The notes beneath the pieces are model-generated. The model ran no database searches. It saw only the letters and a list, made by a program, of their open reading frames with translations, and was not told where the DNA came from. The translations under genes were made by a program, and so were the position numbers. Shown piece by piece: positions 51,236 to 59,711 of a stretch of DNA of 64,000 nucleotides; position 1 is the stretch's first letter; every line of letters starts with the position of its first letter. Source of the stretch: Neobacillus mesonae (GTDB taxonomy: Bacteria; Bacillota; Bacilli; Paenibacillales; Paenibacillaceae); NCBI GenBank assembly GCA_023715865.1, contig JAMBOW010000006.1:124001-188000 (forward strand), in the 5' to 3' direction.

Positions 51236-52276
51236 TTAATACTGATTTTTTCGATTCATCCGGCTCATTTGCTTTTCAAGCTTGTTGAAGCCCTCCGACA
51301 AATCCGTAATTTCCTGCTGCTGTACAGATACAAGTCCGAGCACATCTTTAAGGCTGCTTGTATTCGCCTCTGTAATATTTGCCGTGTTTTCTGCTTCTTC
51401 TTTCGCTTCCTGCAGCATATCCTTTAATTCTGCCATTAGAGAATCGAATTCTTGTAATTGCGGAATAGCAGCTCCTGCCTCCCGCGCACTCATCAGCTCG
51501 GAATTCATTGCTTCTACTTTTTCATGAATGAGATTCATTTGGCGGCAGTACGAAACGGAATTTTGATTTTGTACTTCAAAAGATTGCATAATGTTTTCGA
51601 TGGAGGAGACGATTTCAACAGAACGCTGGTTGGTCGTGTCTACCGCAGTGTTTAAATTTGTCTGGTACTCACGAATAGACTGAACCGACTCGGTCATTCT
51701 AGACAGCATCTGTTCCATTGCTTGTTTAGCTTCAAGAACTTTTTGAGTCTTGTTTCGATTTTCCATCTGCAAGTTATTGTTGAATTTGGCTTGCATGATA
51801 TTCGAGATGGATACAAAACAAAAAGTCACGATGTAATACAGGAGATCATTCACATTTGTCGAATAAAATATTACTTCCCCTTGAGTGAAGAAGTAGTAGC
51901 ACAGGATCGTTAAAGTGATCAGTGTCGTCATCCAGTTGATGTGGCGATCCTGATAAATGCCCATAATGGCTACATAAAAGTACATGGTCATAACGTTGAT
52001 CATGTGGGGATCAATATCGATGATCATATACATAAACACACCGATGACTGCCATATTGAAGTATTTCATGTAAGGCGTAAGCCGTTTTTCTAATTTAGGG
52101 AGATTGGCAGCAATCGCCATTGGCACAAGAACTAGGAATATAATTCCTTCCACCGTAAGCACAAACCTCAGCGGAATACCCAAAGCAAAATTAAGCATCT
52201 GAACTACCGTAATGACTGCAGCAAATACAGCGACTACCCAGTTGTTTCTCTTCTTTAACAAATAAAACTCATCCAC
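51236..52276 (-). CDS. six-helix membrane protein with long coiled-coil, MCP-like but without hairpin tip
   Basis: About 346 residues from GTG 52276, one base after the GNAT stop and with GGAAGCGGGTG upstream. A longer frame from ATG 52324 (AGGAAG upstream) would overlap that gene by 47 bp. Six transmembrane helices fill the first 160 residues (NWVVAVFAAVITVVQMLNFA onward). The rest is coiled coil (MENRNKTQKVLEAKQAMEQM to the end), resembling methyl-accepting chemotaxis proteins. I cannot find the conserved kinase-binding tip motif (E-I-x-x-I-x-x-I-A-x-Q-T-N-L-L-A-L-N-A), so it may not signal to CheA. Confidence 0.7.
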   Translation of the reverse strand: MDEFYLLKKRNNWVVAVFAAVITVVQMLNFALGIPLRFVLTVEGIIFLVLVPMAIAANLPKLEKRLTPYMKYFNMAVIGVFMYMIIDIDPHMINVMTMYFYVAIMGIYQDRHINWMTTLITLTILCYYFFTQGEVIFYSTNVNDLLYYIVTFCFVSISNIMQAKFNNNLQMENRNKTQKVLEAKQAMEQMLSRMTESVQSIREYQTNLNTAVDTTNQRSVEIVSSIENIMQSFEVQNQNSVSYCRQMNLIHEKVEAMNSELMSAREAGAAIPQLQEFDSLMAELKDMLQEAKEEAENTANITEANTSSLKDVLGLVSVQQQEITDLSEGFNKLEKQMSRMNRKNQY

Positions 52277-52277
52277 G

Positions 52278-52820
52278 TTAAAAAACACCCGCTTCCCATG
52301 CTTCGGGTGGACTATACCATTCATATTGATCTTCCTGCAGATGCTCATAAACTTCATTCAGATGAAACAGAGCCGGAATTGCTATAGCTCCCTTAAACCA
52401 CTCTGAATCTCCCACTTGAACTGCTCTGATGTGATAGGTATGGTTAAACGAATGAAAAATGGAGGGGTCCGCCATTCCAACCGCATGTGTATACTTCTGT
52501 TCTTTGGCATAGTGAATCATGAAACTGACGATTTCTCTTCCCAGCTTGCCTCGATATTGCGGCAGTACGGCAAAGCTGTCAACCTCAACAAGCTTCATTC
52601 CATCCTTCACAAATTCATCAAACTTGTTTCGAATAAAGGGCCTTGAGTGCTCATAAGGTGTAAATTGAAAAGTCCCACCGGGATGCTCGTCTATATAAAA
52701 AATATATTGCTCGGATTTTGATCCGGCATATTCCATTTCAAACCCTTTCTCATCCCAGCTTGTTCTTTTTATATGATAAAAAATATCAAGTTCTTGCTGA
52801 GTACCGACTTTTCTATACAT
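52278..52820 (-). CDS. GNAT-family acetyltransferase-like protein
   Basis: A 180-residue protein with GNAT outline: FDEFVKDGMKLVEVDSFAVL then PQYRGKLGREIVSFMIHYAK (R-G-K-L-G acetyl-CoA loop), and AVGMADPSIFHSFNHTYHIR. It resembles the autoinducer-synthase-like branch in its layout, but that is weak. Its stop is one base from the start of the membrane coiled-coil gene, so the two are coupled. Confidence 0.78.
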   Translation of the reverse strand: MYRKVGTQQELDIFYHIKRTSWDEKGFEMEYAGSKSEQYIFYIDEHPGGTFQFTPYEHSRPFIRNKFDEFVKDGMKLVEVDSFAVLPQYRGKLGREIVSFMIHYAKEQKYTHAVGMADPSIFHSFNHTYHIRAVQVGDSEWFKGAIAIPALFHLNEVYEHLQEDQYEWYSPPEAWEAGVF

Positions 52821-53012
52821 GCTTTTTCCTCCTGCTGGTACTTTGTCGTATCTAAAGTATATCGGAGATTGAGAAAAAAGACTGTAGAATAATCATATTT
52901 TCCTATAGAAAATAGTGACACACTGCTGACACTTTCCAATTGTATATTATATAAATCACCTAATTTGAATAATTGTAAATGATTTATAGTTGAAGAAGGA
53001 GGCGAAGGATGC

Positions 53013-53537
53013 TTGCGGAATCTTAATCATACTCTGATTCGAATCGATATTAGGAAAGCAGCCGAGCAGCTTGGAATCAGCGCTGAATTAGAAAGTTACA
53101 TAATGAATGAAAAGCCTCAAAAGTCTAGGAGAGCAAATGTCTTTGACGATAAAGGATCGAAAGAAAAAGTGAGGATAAATAGTACATTTTTCATGAAATC
53201 GGGTATAATGAAGCGTCATAAGGGTAGAAAGGATGAAATTACATCAATGCTTGAAATAAAGAACTATGAAATGGAAGAAGTGAAGGACCCGTTCGGTATT
53301 CTGGAGGGTGCTCGTTATGAATTGCATATCGATCTTGCGATTGAGGAGGATGACGAGCTGTACTCGGAGAACGGCGTATACATTCGTGTAATTTACAGAG
53401 CAGGCGAAGCAAACGCTGGGATTGTCAAATATGAGCTGTACGAAAGCACAACAGATAAATATTTGGATTTTGATCTGGAGGAAGATGAGCTCGCTTTCCT
53501 TGAAGCGTTCTGCAAAGAAAAACTGACGGAAGTCTAG
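53013..53537 (+). CDS. uncharacterised soluble protein; start uncertain
   Basis: 174 residues from TTG 53013. AAGGAGG at about 52997 is also well placed for ATG 53009, which opens a five-codon ORF. The conserved-looking part is the last 96 residues (MLEIKNYEMEEVKDPFGILE to CKEKLTEV), an acidic alpha/beta domain. A TATAAT at about 53205 precedes ATG 53247, so the real protein may start there. The first 78 residues are basic and of different character (PQKSRRANVFDDKGSKEKVR). The family is not identified with confidence. Confidence 0.6.
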   Translation: MRNLNHTLIRIDIRKAAEQLGISAELESYIMNEKPQKSRRANVFDDKGSKEKVRINSTFFMKSGIMKRHKGRKDEITSMLEIKNYEMEEVKDPFGILEGARYELHIDLAIEEDDELYSENGVYIRVIYRAGEANAGIVKYELYESTTDKYLDFDLEEDELAFLEAFCKEKLTEV

Positions 53538-53576
53538 TTGAATTTTGAAGAACAGTTAGAGAATGCAGCACAAGAA

Positions 53577-53631
53577 GAGTTTCTTTTGATGAACGGGTGT
53601 TTTGCCTGTCGTCTGAGGGAACTCTTTTTTT
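53577..53631 (+). terminator. probable intrinsic terminator
   Basis: AGAGTTTC and GGAACTCT flank an inner ACGGG...CCTGT hairpin, followed by TTTTTTT. Confidence 0.5.
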
Positions 53632-53675
53632 GAAAAGAGAGAAACTATTTCTCATATGGAAACGTCTATTAAATA

Positions 53676-53690
53676 AATCACATTGTGATT
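53676..53690. promoter_or_regulatory. 15-bp perfect palindrome, operator-like
   Basis: AATCACA-T-TGTGATT lies 48 bp ahead of the SRPBCC-DoxX gene, in the region expected for its promoter. It is likely a repressor site. Confidence 0.5.
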
Positions 53691-53737
53691 ATTTTCTCAT
53701 ACATTAGCTATCACGCTGCTAAGGAGGCGGTATTAGA

Positions 53738-54643
53738 GTGTCTGCTAACCAGCCCATTTATGTCGAAACGTTTATCCATACAGACATGGAATCGATTTGG
53801 GAGGCTACGCAAAACCCAGACAAGCATGCGGAGTGGGATCTTCGATTCTCCAAGATTGATTACATCCCCAAGCAGTCGGAGGAGGAGAAGCAGCGATTTC
53901 GTTATGTGACGAACATTGGGTTTGGTCTTCGAATTGAAGGAGAGGGTGTGACTACGCCCGGGAAACATCAGGTTCATGAACGCATGTCTGCATTACAATT
54001 TTCCTCGGATCAGGCAATCTCGCTTATTCTATCTGGAGGAGGGTATTGGAGATATATACAGGAAGAAGAGGGCATTCGTTTCCTGACTCGTTACGATTAC
54101 AAGACCCGATTTTATTTCCTGGGAAAATGGTTTGACAGGCTCATATTCAGGCCTTTAATGGGCTGGGCGACCGCACTCAGCTTTGATGTGCTCAAATTGT
54201 GGCTTGAAAAGGGGATTTCTCCGAAAGTGTCCTATCGTCAGCTGTTTATCCACATGATCGTTACATTTGGCCTTATGTTTACTTGGATCTATCATGGCTT
54301 GGTACCCAAACTGCTTGTACAGGACGCTCAGGAGCTTGCTCTCTTAGAGGGACTTATTGGTGGAGACAGGTATGCAGTGCTTCTGCTTCAAGTCGCAGGT
54401 GTACTTGAAATAGTCATCGGCATCTTATGTCTCTTGTTCCATAGACGAAGGTGGCTTTATTTATTCAACATTGCTGCCATGCTGGCTCTTGCCCTCGGGG
54501 CGGCGATCTCAGATGCATCGGTTTTCCTTGCGCCCTTTAATCCAGCCACATTAAATATGGCGGTTTGTTTGCTTGCCTGTATCGGTCTTATGACGCTCAC
54601 ACATCTTCCAACTGCAGGCCGCTGTCTTCGCAAGCAGCCATGA
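53738..54643 (+). CDS. SRPBCC-DoxX-like fusion membrane protein
   Basis: A 301-residue fusion. Residues 1-150 form an SRPBCC (START-like) ligand pocket (IYVETFIHTDMESIWEATQN, HAEWDLRFSKIDYIP, GLRIEGEGVTTPGKHQVHER). Residues 165-295 are a four-helix DoxX-like domain (RQLFIHMIVTFGLMFTWIYH, LLLQVAGVLEIVIGILCLLF, LYLFNIAAMLALALGAAI). Start is GTG with AAGGAGG 10 nt upstream. SRPBCC domains bind lipids or aromatics; DoxX proteins are membrane quinone or redox partners. The DUF4166-like gene 17 bp downstream is in the same operon. Confidence 0.88.
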   Translation: MSANQPIYVETFIHTDMESIWEATQNPDKHAEWDLRFSKIDYIPKQSEEEKQRFRYVTNIGFGLRIEGEGVTTPGKHQVHERMSALQFSSDQAISLILSGGGYWRYIQEEEGIRFLTRYDYKTRFYFLGKWFDRLIFRPLMGWATALSFDVLKLWLEKGISPKVSYRQLFIHMIVTFGLMFTWIYHGLVPKLLVQDAQELALLEGLIGGDRYAVLLLQVAGVLEIVIGILCLLFHRRRWLYLFNIAAMLALALGAAISDASVFLAPFNPATLNMAVCLLACIGLMTLTHLPTAGRCLRKQP

Positions 54644-54660
54644 GAGAGGAGAATAAGCGA

Positions 54661-55341
54661 ATGGATTCCATTTATCGAAAGGTGCTCGGCACCGACTTTG
54701 AGAGGCTTCATCCCCGTATTCAGGAACGATTTGGGTTCAGCAGCTTAAGCGGAATTGCTTCCATCGGGACAGGGGTCATGGACTCAGTATGGTATGGACG
54801 CTTATACACCCTTCCTTTTCTGTATATCGGAACCTGGCGCAATATCATGTTTCCTCAGAAGGGGACGAAGGTTCCGTTTACGATTGAGAATTATGCTTAC
54901 TTGGATCAGTACGGAAGAGAAACGGTCACATGGATCCGTACCTATGATTTTGGCAAGCAAAGACGCAGATTTGATGCGACTATGATTTATAGCGAACAGC
55001 GGAGGAGAGTCGTGGATTATTTGGGGACACATCAGCATCTGGCAGTCGATATCGACCTAACTGTTGATGAGGAAGGAGGGCTAAGACTGCGATCCGGAGA
55101 GCAGCGCTTTTACGAGGGTATCGTTGGATTTCGTTTTCCAATGCTGTTCTCCGGCATAGCAGATGTGAGGGAATGGTATGATGAGACAGCAGGCAAGTAT
55201 CGCATTGATGTAAAGGTAACAAATGATACTTGGGGACCGCTGTTCGGCTACACCGGAAGCTTTGATACCGCCTATATTCCGATACAAGAAGGTCGTATTC
55301 CCTTACATGTGAAACCGGTGCGTGAGGAAAAGCGGGAGTAG
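54661..55341 (+). CDS. DUF4166-like protein
   Basis: A 226-residue soluble protein. ATG 54661 follows GAGGAG by 9 nt; a longer frame overlaps the upstream gene and has no site. It starts MDSIYRKVLGTDFERLHPRI, has IASIGTGVMDSVWYGRLYTL, KVPFTIENYAYLDQYGRETV, WIRTYDFGKQRRRFDATMIY and LRSGEQRFYEGIVGFRFPML, a pattern I associate with DUF4166, often fused or linked to DoxX/SDR proteins. The function is unknown. A terminator follows. Confidence 0.82.
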   Translation: MDSIYRKVLGTDFERLHPRIQERFGFSSLSGIASIGTGVMDSVWYGRLYTLPFLYIGTWRNIMFPQKGTKVPFTIENYAYLDQYGRETVTWIRTYDFGKQRRRFDATMIYSEQRRRVVDYLGTHQHLAVDIDLTVDEEGGLRLRSGEQRFYEGIVGFRFPMLFSGIADVREWYDETAGKYRIDVKVTNDTWGPLFGYTGSFDTAYIPIQEGRIPLHVKPVREEKRE

Positions 55342-55360
55342 CAGACAGAATAGAGTGATA

Positions 55361-55394
55361 AGAGTGCGCTGGCCCGTCAGCGCATTCTTTTTTT
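55361..55394 (+). terminator. intrinsic terminator
   Basis: AGAGTGCGCTG-GCCCGT-CAGCGCATTCT (one G-U pair) then TTTTTTT. Confidence 0.88.
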
Positions 55395-55584
55395 ATGGAA
55401 AAAAGTAAAAATATCGCATTGGTTAGTCATTTATGCAAATGGTTGATCCGTTAGCAAAAACAATCCAAGCCACACCAAATAGCGAAAGTAAAGGGCTAAT
55501 ATACGGATACAAAATAATTGAATTGCTGGAAAGCTCAGCGTAAGCCCATAGTGAAATGAAGGATGAAACGAGAGGAGAAGGGTG

Positions 55585-56697
55585 ATGGCACGAATCCTGT
55601 TTAATCATGTGTACAAAAGATACGGTAAAGATCAGCAACCTGTCGTGCAGGATTTTCATCTAGAGGTAGCAGACAAAGAGTTTATTGTATTTGTCGGACC
55701 ATCCGGATGCGGTAAATCAACGACCTTGCGCATGCTTGCCGGACTCGAGGAAGTCTCTGAAGGCGAGATTTGGATCGATGATGAAATGGTCAATCAGCTG
55801 CCTCCTAAAGATCGGGATATTTCCATGGTATTTCAAAATTATGCGCTGTACCCCAATATGTCTGTATATGAAAACATTGCGTTTGGGCTTAGACTTCGCA
55901 AATTGCCTAAACATGATATTGATCTGGCGGTGAAGAGAGCGGCAAGGATATTGGAAATTGAGGCGTATCTGGGTAGAAAACCAAAGGAACTGTCCGGCGG
56001 ACAGCGTCAGCGTGTCGCGCTTGGCCGATCGATTGTGCGCAACCCTCAGGTTTTTCTTATGGATGAGCCCCTGTCCAATCTCGATGCCAAGCTTAGAGTC
56101 CATATGCGTACGGAAATCATCAAGCTCCATAAGCAGCTGGGAGTAACGACCATCTATGTAACCCATGATCAGACAGAAGCCATGACAATGGGCAGCCGGA
56201 TCATTGTTCTGAAGGACGGCATCATCCAGCAGGTGGATTCTCCGGAGCTGATATATAACTACCCTAAAAATATGTTCGTTGCTGGCTTTATCGGATCTCC
56301 TCAAATGAATTTTATAGAGGGAAAGATTGTGGAGAACGATGACAGACTGGAGTTTCAGACCAGAAGGCATCGACTCGCCATTCCAGAGAGCTCGGCCGCT
56401 CCCTTACGAAAACGAAATACATTGAATAAATATGTCATGCTGGGTGTCAGGCCTGAAAATATAAGCATTGAGCCTATTATGTTCGAAACATTTCCTGACG
56501 CTGTCTTTCAGGGAGTACATCAATTCAGTGAATTAATGGGAGCGGACCGCTACTTATATGTTGATATCGGGACCGACAAAGATTTAATTGCCAGAGTAAA
56601 CCCAAGGGACCATGTGGAGGAGCTTACAGAAATCAAGCTTGTAATGGATATGAATAAGGTTTTGTTTTTTGATAAAACAACCGGTGAGCGGTTTTAG
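55585..56697 (+). CDS. carbohydrate ABC transporter ATPase (MsmX/UgpC type)
   Basis: A 370-residue ATPase from ATG 55585 (GAGGAG 7 nt upstream). Walker A GPSGCGKSTTL, Q-loop MVFQNYALYPNMSV, signature LSGGQRQRVALGRS, Walker B VFLMDEPLSNLDAKLR and the H-loop VTHDQTEAMT are all intact. The last 130 residues hold the TOBE/regulatory domain (VMLGVRPENISIEP). It powers the permease pair downstream. Many Bacillota use one shared MsmX for several sugar importers, so a dedicated copy is notable. It starts the operon. Confidence 0.95.
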   Translation: MARILFNHVYKRYGKDQQPVVQDFHLEVADKEFIVFVGPSGCGKSTTLRMLAGLEEVSEGEIWIDDEMVNQLPPKDRDISMVFQNYALYPNMSVYENIAFGLRLRKLPKHDIDLAVKRAARILEIEAYLGRKPKELSGGQRQRVALGRSIVRNPQVFLMDEPLSNLDAKLRVHMRTEIIKLHKQLGVTTIYVTHDQTEAMTMGSRIIVLKDGIIQQVDSPELIYNYPKNMFVAGFIGSPQMNFIEGKIVENDDRLEFQTRRHRLAIPESSAAPLRKRNTLNKYVMLGVRPENISIEPIMFETFPDAVFQGVHQFSELMGADRYLYVDIGTDKDLIARVNPRDHVEELTEIKLVMDMNKVLFFDKTTGERF

Positions 56698-56729
56698 CTG
56701 ATTTAAGGATAGGAAAAGAGAGGTGTAAT

Positions 56730-59711
56730 ATGAATCGAATCCGCTATATGTTCCTCATACTGCTGCTCGGTACGGTCCTCCTTACAGGCGCTTTTCCTTA
56801 TGCAAGCCATTCCTTCATCCCGCCTGTATCGGCTGTCGATTCCGTAACAGATTCAGCAGAGGAAGACAATTCTCTTGTCAATCCAAGTATTGAAAGCGCA
56901 TTCGAGCCTTACTATATGGATGTTCTTAAAGCATGGGAAGAGGAGGGAGCTCGCGCAGCCGAGAAGTCCGTTGTCATCCCGGCTTCAAGCATCGCAGGAC
57001 AATCAGAGGGGGCAAGTGTAACCATCGGGTCTTATGCTGGCAAAGAAGATGTGCTGATCTGGGAAAATAACCGGACGGAATGGATCGAATATGTGATCGA
57101 TGTTCCTGCAGAAGGAATGTATGAAATGGCGCTGACCTATCATTCTTTCAACAATGAGGATGCGGTTTATCAAAGCTATCGACCCACAACAATGGCCGTA
57201 TCTGTTGACGGGGAGTATATGTTCAATGAAGCAAGGGCGATTGAATTCACCAGATGGTTCAGAGATGAGCAGCCCTTCAAGACCGATGCAAATGGCAACC
57301 ATATCAGGCCAAAGCCTATTGAACTCGAACAGTGGATAACACAGCCGTTTCAGGATGCCGAAGGGACCAGTTCCTTGCCGCTAAAGTGGAAATTAACCGA
57401 AGGCAAGCATAAGCTGCGGTTTCAATCCTTTGCACCCATTGTCATGGGACAAATTGAACTCACACCTCCATCGAATACACGCTCTTACGAGGATATCAAA
57501 GCTTCCATGCCGGAGAATGCAAGTGAAGCAAATGAAGTCATCGTTATTGAAGCTGAAAATATGCTGGCCAAGAATGATGTAGCCATTCAAGCGATGGCTG
57601 ATCAGGATCCGCTCATGACACCGGATGCAGAGAACAAGTCGATTTATAACGGAGTCGGCGGAACACGCTGGCAGAATGGAGGCGGAGCAATTACGTGGAC
57701 ATTTACCGTGCCGGAAAGCGGCCGCTATCGTCTGGGAATGAGAGCCTTTCAAGGCTACCAATCGAGTAAGCAGGTATTCCGAAAGGTCATGATCGATGGC
57801 AAGGTTCCCTTTGAAGAGCTTCTGGCTTATCCCATATCTTATTCAACGGGCTGGCAGGGGCTGGTCCTGAGCAGTAATACAGGTGAGCCTTATGAATTTT
57901 ATTTGGAAAAAGGAGATCACACCCTCACTTTGGCCGCCACCTATGCTCCTTATCATGCTGTTCTTAACGAACAGGAGCAAGTGCTGGCTTCGCTGCGGGC
58001 ATTGTCAGAGAATATCAACACGATTACCGGCGGCGTAGAGGATACGGCACGAACATGGAGGATTAAAGAGAATTTTCCAGAGCTGATCACAGAAACGGAA
58101 GGAATCGCTAAGTCAGTGGAACGCATGGTGGCCATGCTGCTTGAAGTGAATGGGGAAGTGGATGCGAATTCCCAATCCTTGTCTACAGCAGTAAAAGATT
58201 TGGAAGACATCCTTCGTTATCCGAATGATATTCCCTATAAGCTGGAGGATCTCAGCCTGATTTCCTCCCGAATTGCATCCATTACAACCAGCCTTACGAC
58301 GGCGCCGCTCGCACTCGATAAGCTGTACATTGCACCAGCAGGCACAGACTTTCCAAGAATGGAGGCAAATTGGGGAGAGAAGACGCTTAGAAATGTTACC
58401 TCCTTTTTTCACTCCTTTAGCAGTGATAACAGGCTTTCAGCCAGTGAGGAAGAAGTGCTGAACATCTGGGTTAACTACGGCCGAGATTATGTCAATCTGA
58501 TTCAGGAGATGGCAGATCAGTATTTTACACCCGAGACAGGAATTCAGGTACAGGTCGATTTGCTGCCAGACGAGAACTTGCTTGTGATGGCCAATGCGGC
58601 AGGCAAATCGCCGGATATTGCCCTTGGCATGACGGAAGGAAGACCGATTGAGCTGGCCATTCGCGGAGCAGTAGAGAAGTTGTCCGATTATCCCGGATTT
58701 GATGAATTGTTCGCGGCGTATTCACCTGGATCAACCTTGCCTTACTATTTTGATAATGGTTATTATGCTTTACCGGAGACGCAGCGGTTTCAGGTTCTTT
58801 ACTATCGCAAAGATATCCTGCAGCAGCTTGGCCTTGACGTACCCGATACTTGGGAGGATGTCATTCGGATGCTCCCGACACTGCAGCAGAACGGATATAA
58901 CTTCCACATTCCATATAACGATTACATGACCTTTCTATATCAGTACGGTGCTGAATTTTATTCGGAGACCGGGATGAAGACAGCTCTTGATTCACCAGAG
59001 GCGTTCAGCGGCTTTAAGCTCATGACCGACCTGTTCAATGTGTACGGTATCGAGCGGCAAGTACCGAGCTTTTACCAGCACTTCCGCGATGGGGATATGC
59101 CGATCGGCATTGCCGATTTCAACTTTTATTTGCAGATGCGTGTTGCAGCTCCAGAGCTGGATGGCTGGTGGGGGATGGCCCCGCTGCCGGGAATTTACGG
59201 GGACAGCGGTGAGGTCGAGCGCTGGACAGGTGGAAACCAGACGGCGGCTTCCATTTTCTCAAACAGTAATCTTAAGGAGGAAGCCTGGAAGTTTCTTCAG
59301 TGGTGGCTGTCAAGCGAAACCCAGCAGCGCTTCGGTAATGATCTGGAAGGATTTTACGGAGTGGCATTTCGCTGGAATACAGCCAATCTTGATGCTTTTA
59401 CCGGCTTGCCATGGAATGAAGAGGAGCTTGCCGTCATGCTTGAGCAGTGGCGCTGGTATAAGGATATGGCGAATCTGCCAGGCTCTTATCTTATCCCGCG
59501 TGAGGTCATGAACGCATGGAACCGGACGGTACTGAGCGGTCAGAACTACAGGGATGCCCTGGAGGAGGGGACGCTTAGCATTGACCGTGAAATTTGGCGT
59601 AAGGCCAGAGAGTTTGGCTTCATTGATAGTCAGGGAAGCGTTGTAGATACCTATGATCCACCGCAGGTTACAGAGCCTTGGAAGGGAGTGGATAAGTATG
59701 TCAACCCATGA
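56730..59711 (+). CDS. giant solute-binding protein with two N-terminal carbohydrate-binding-like modules
   Basis: A 993-residue exported protein, twice the size of usual sugar-binding proteins. The N-terminus has a signal helix ending VLLTGAFPYASH, where a lipobox cysteine would be expected but Phe follows, so it may be secreted or retained by its uncleaved helix. Residues 80-245 and 268-410 are two beta-sandwich CBM6/35-like modules (WIEYVIDVPAEGMYEMALTY; VIVIEAENMLAKNDVAIQAM, GGGAITWTFTVPESGRYRLG). A helical spacer spans 415-560. The SBP domain is 575-993 (VLNIWVNYGRDYVNLIQEMA, SPDIALGMTEGRPIELAIRG, FLQWWLSSETQQRFGNDLEG). It probably captures large glycans and hands oligosaccharides to the permeases. 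Confidence 0.88.
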   Translation: MNRIRYMFLILLLGTVLLTGAFPYASHSFIPPVSAVDSVTDSAEEDNSLVNPSIESAFEPYYMDVLKAWEEEGARAAEKSVVIPASSIAGQSEGASVTIGSYAGKEDVLIWENNRTEWIEYVIDVPAEGMYEMALTYHSFNNEDAVYQSYRPTTMAVSVDGEYMFNEARAIEFTRWFRDEQPFKTDANGNHIRPKPIELEQWITQPFQDAEGTSSLPLKWKLTEGKHKLRFQSFAPIVMGQIELTPPSNTRSYEDIKASMPENASEANEVIVIEAENMLAKNDVAIQAMADQDPLMTPDAENKSIYNGVGGTRWQNGGGAITWTFTVPESGRYRLGMRAFQGYQSSKQVFRKVMIDGKVPFEELLAYPISYSTGWQGLVLSSNTGEPYEFYLEKGDHTLTLAATYAPYHAVLNEQEQVLASLRALSENINTITGGVEDTARTWRIKENFPELITETEGIAKSVERMVAMLLEVNGEVDANSQSLSTAVKDLEDILRYPNDIPYKLEDLSLISSRIASITTSLTTAPLALDKLYIAPAGTDFPRMEANWGEKTLRNVTSFFHSFSSDNRLSASEEEVLNIWVNYGRDYVNLIQEMADQYFTPETGIQVQVDLLPDENLLVMANAAGKSPDIALGMTEGRPIELAIRGAVEKLSDYPGFDELFAAYSPGSTLPYYFDNGYYALPETQRFQVLYYRKDILQQLGLDVPDTWEDVIRMLPTLQQNGYNFHIPYNDYMTFLYQYGAEFYSETGMKTALDSPEAFSGFKLMTDLFNVYGIERQVPSFYQHFRDGDMPIGIADFNFYLQMRVAAPELDGWWGMAPLPGIYGDSGEVERWTGGNQTAASIFSNSNLKEEAWKFLQWWLSSETQQRFGNDLEGFYGVAFRWNTANLDAFTGLPWNEEELAVMLEQWRWYKDMANLPGSYLIPREVMNAWNRTVLSGQNYRDALEEGTLSIDREIWRKAREFGFIDSQGSVVDTYDPPQVTEPWKGVDKYVNP

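Noticed and set aside
55717..56370. 217-codon antisense open frame inside the ABC ATPase gene
   Set aside because: Fully within an intact ATPase with all motifs; no independent signal.
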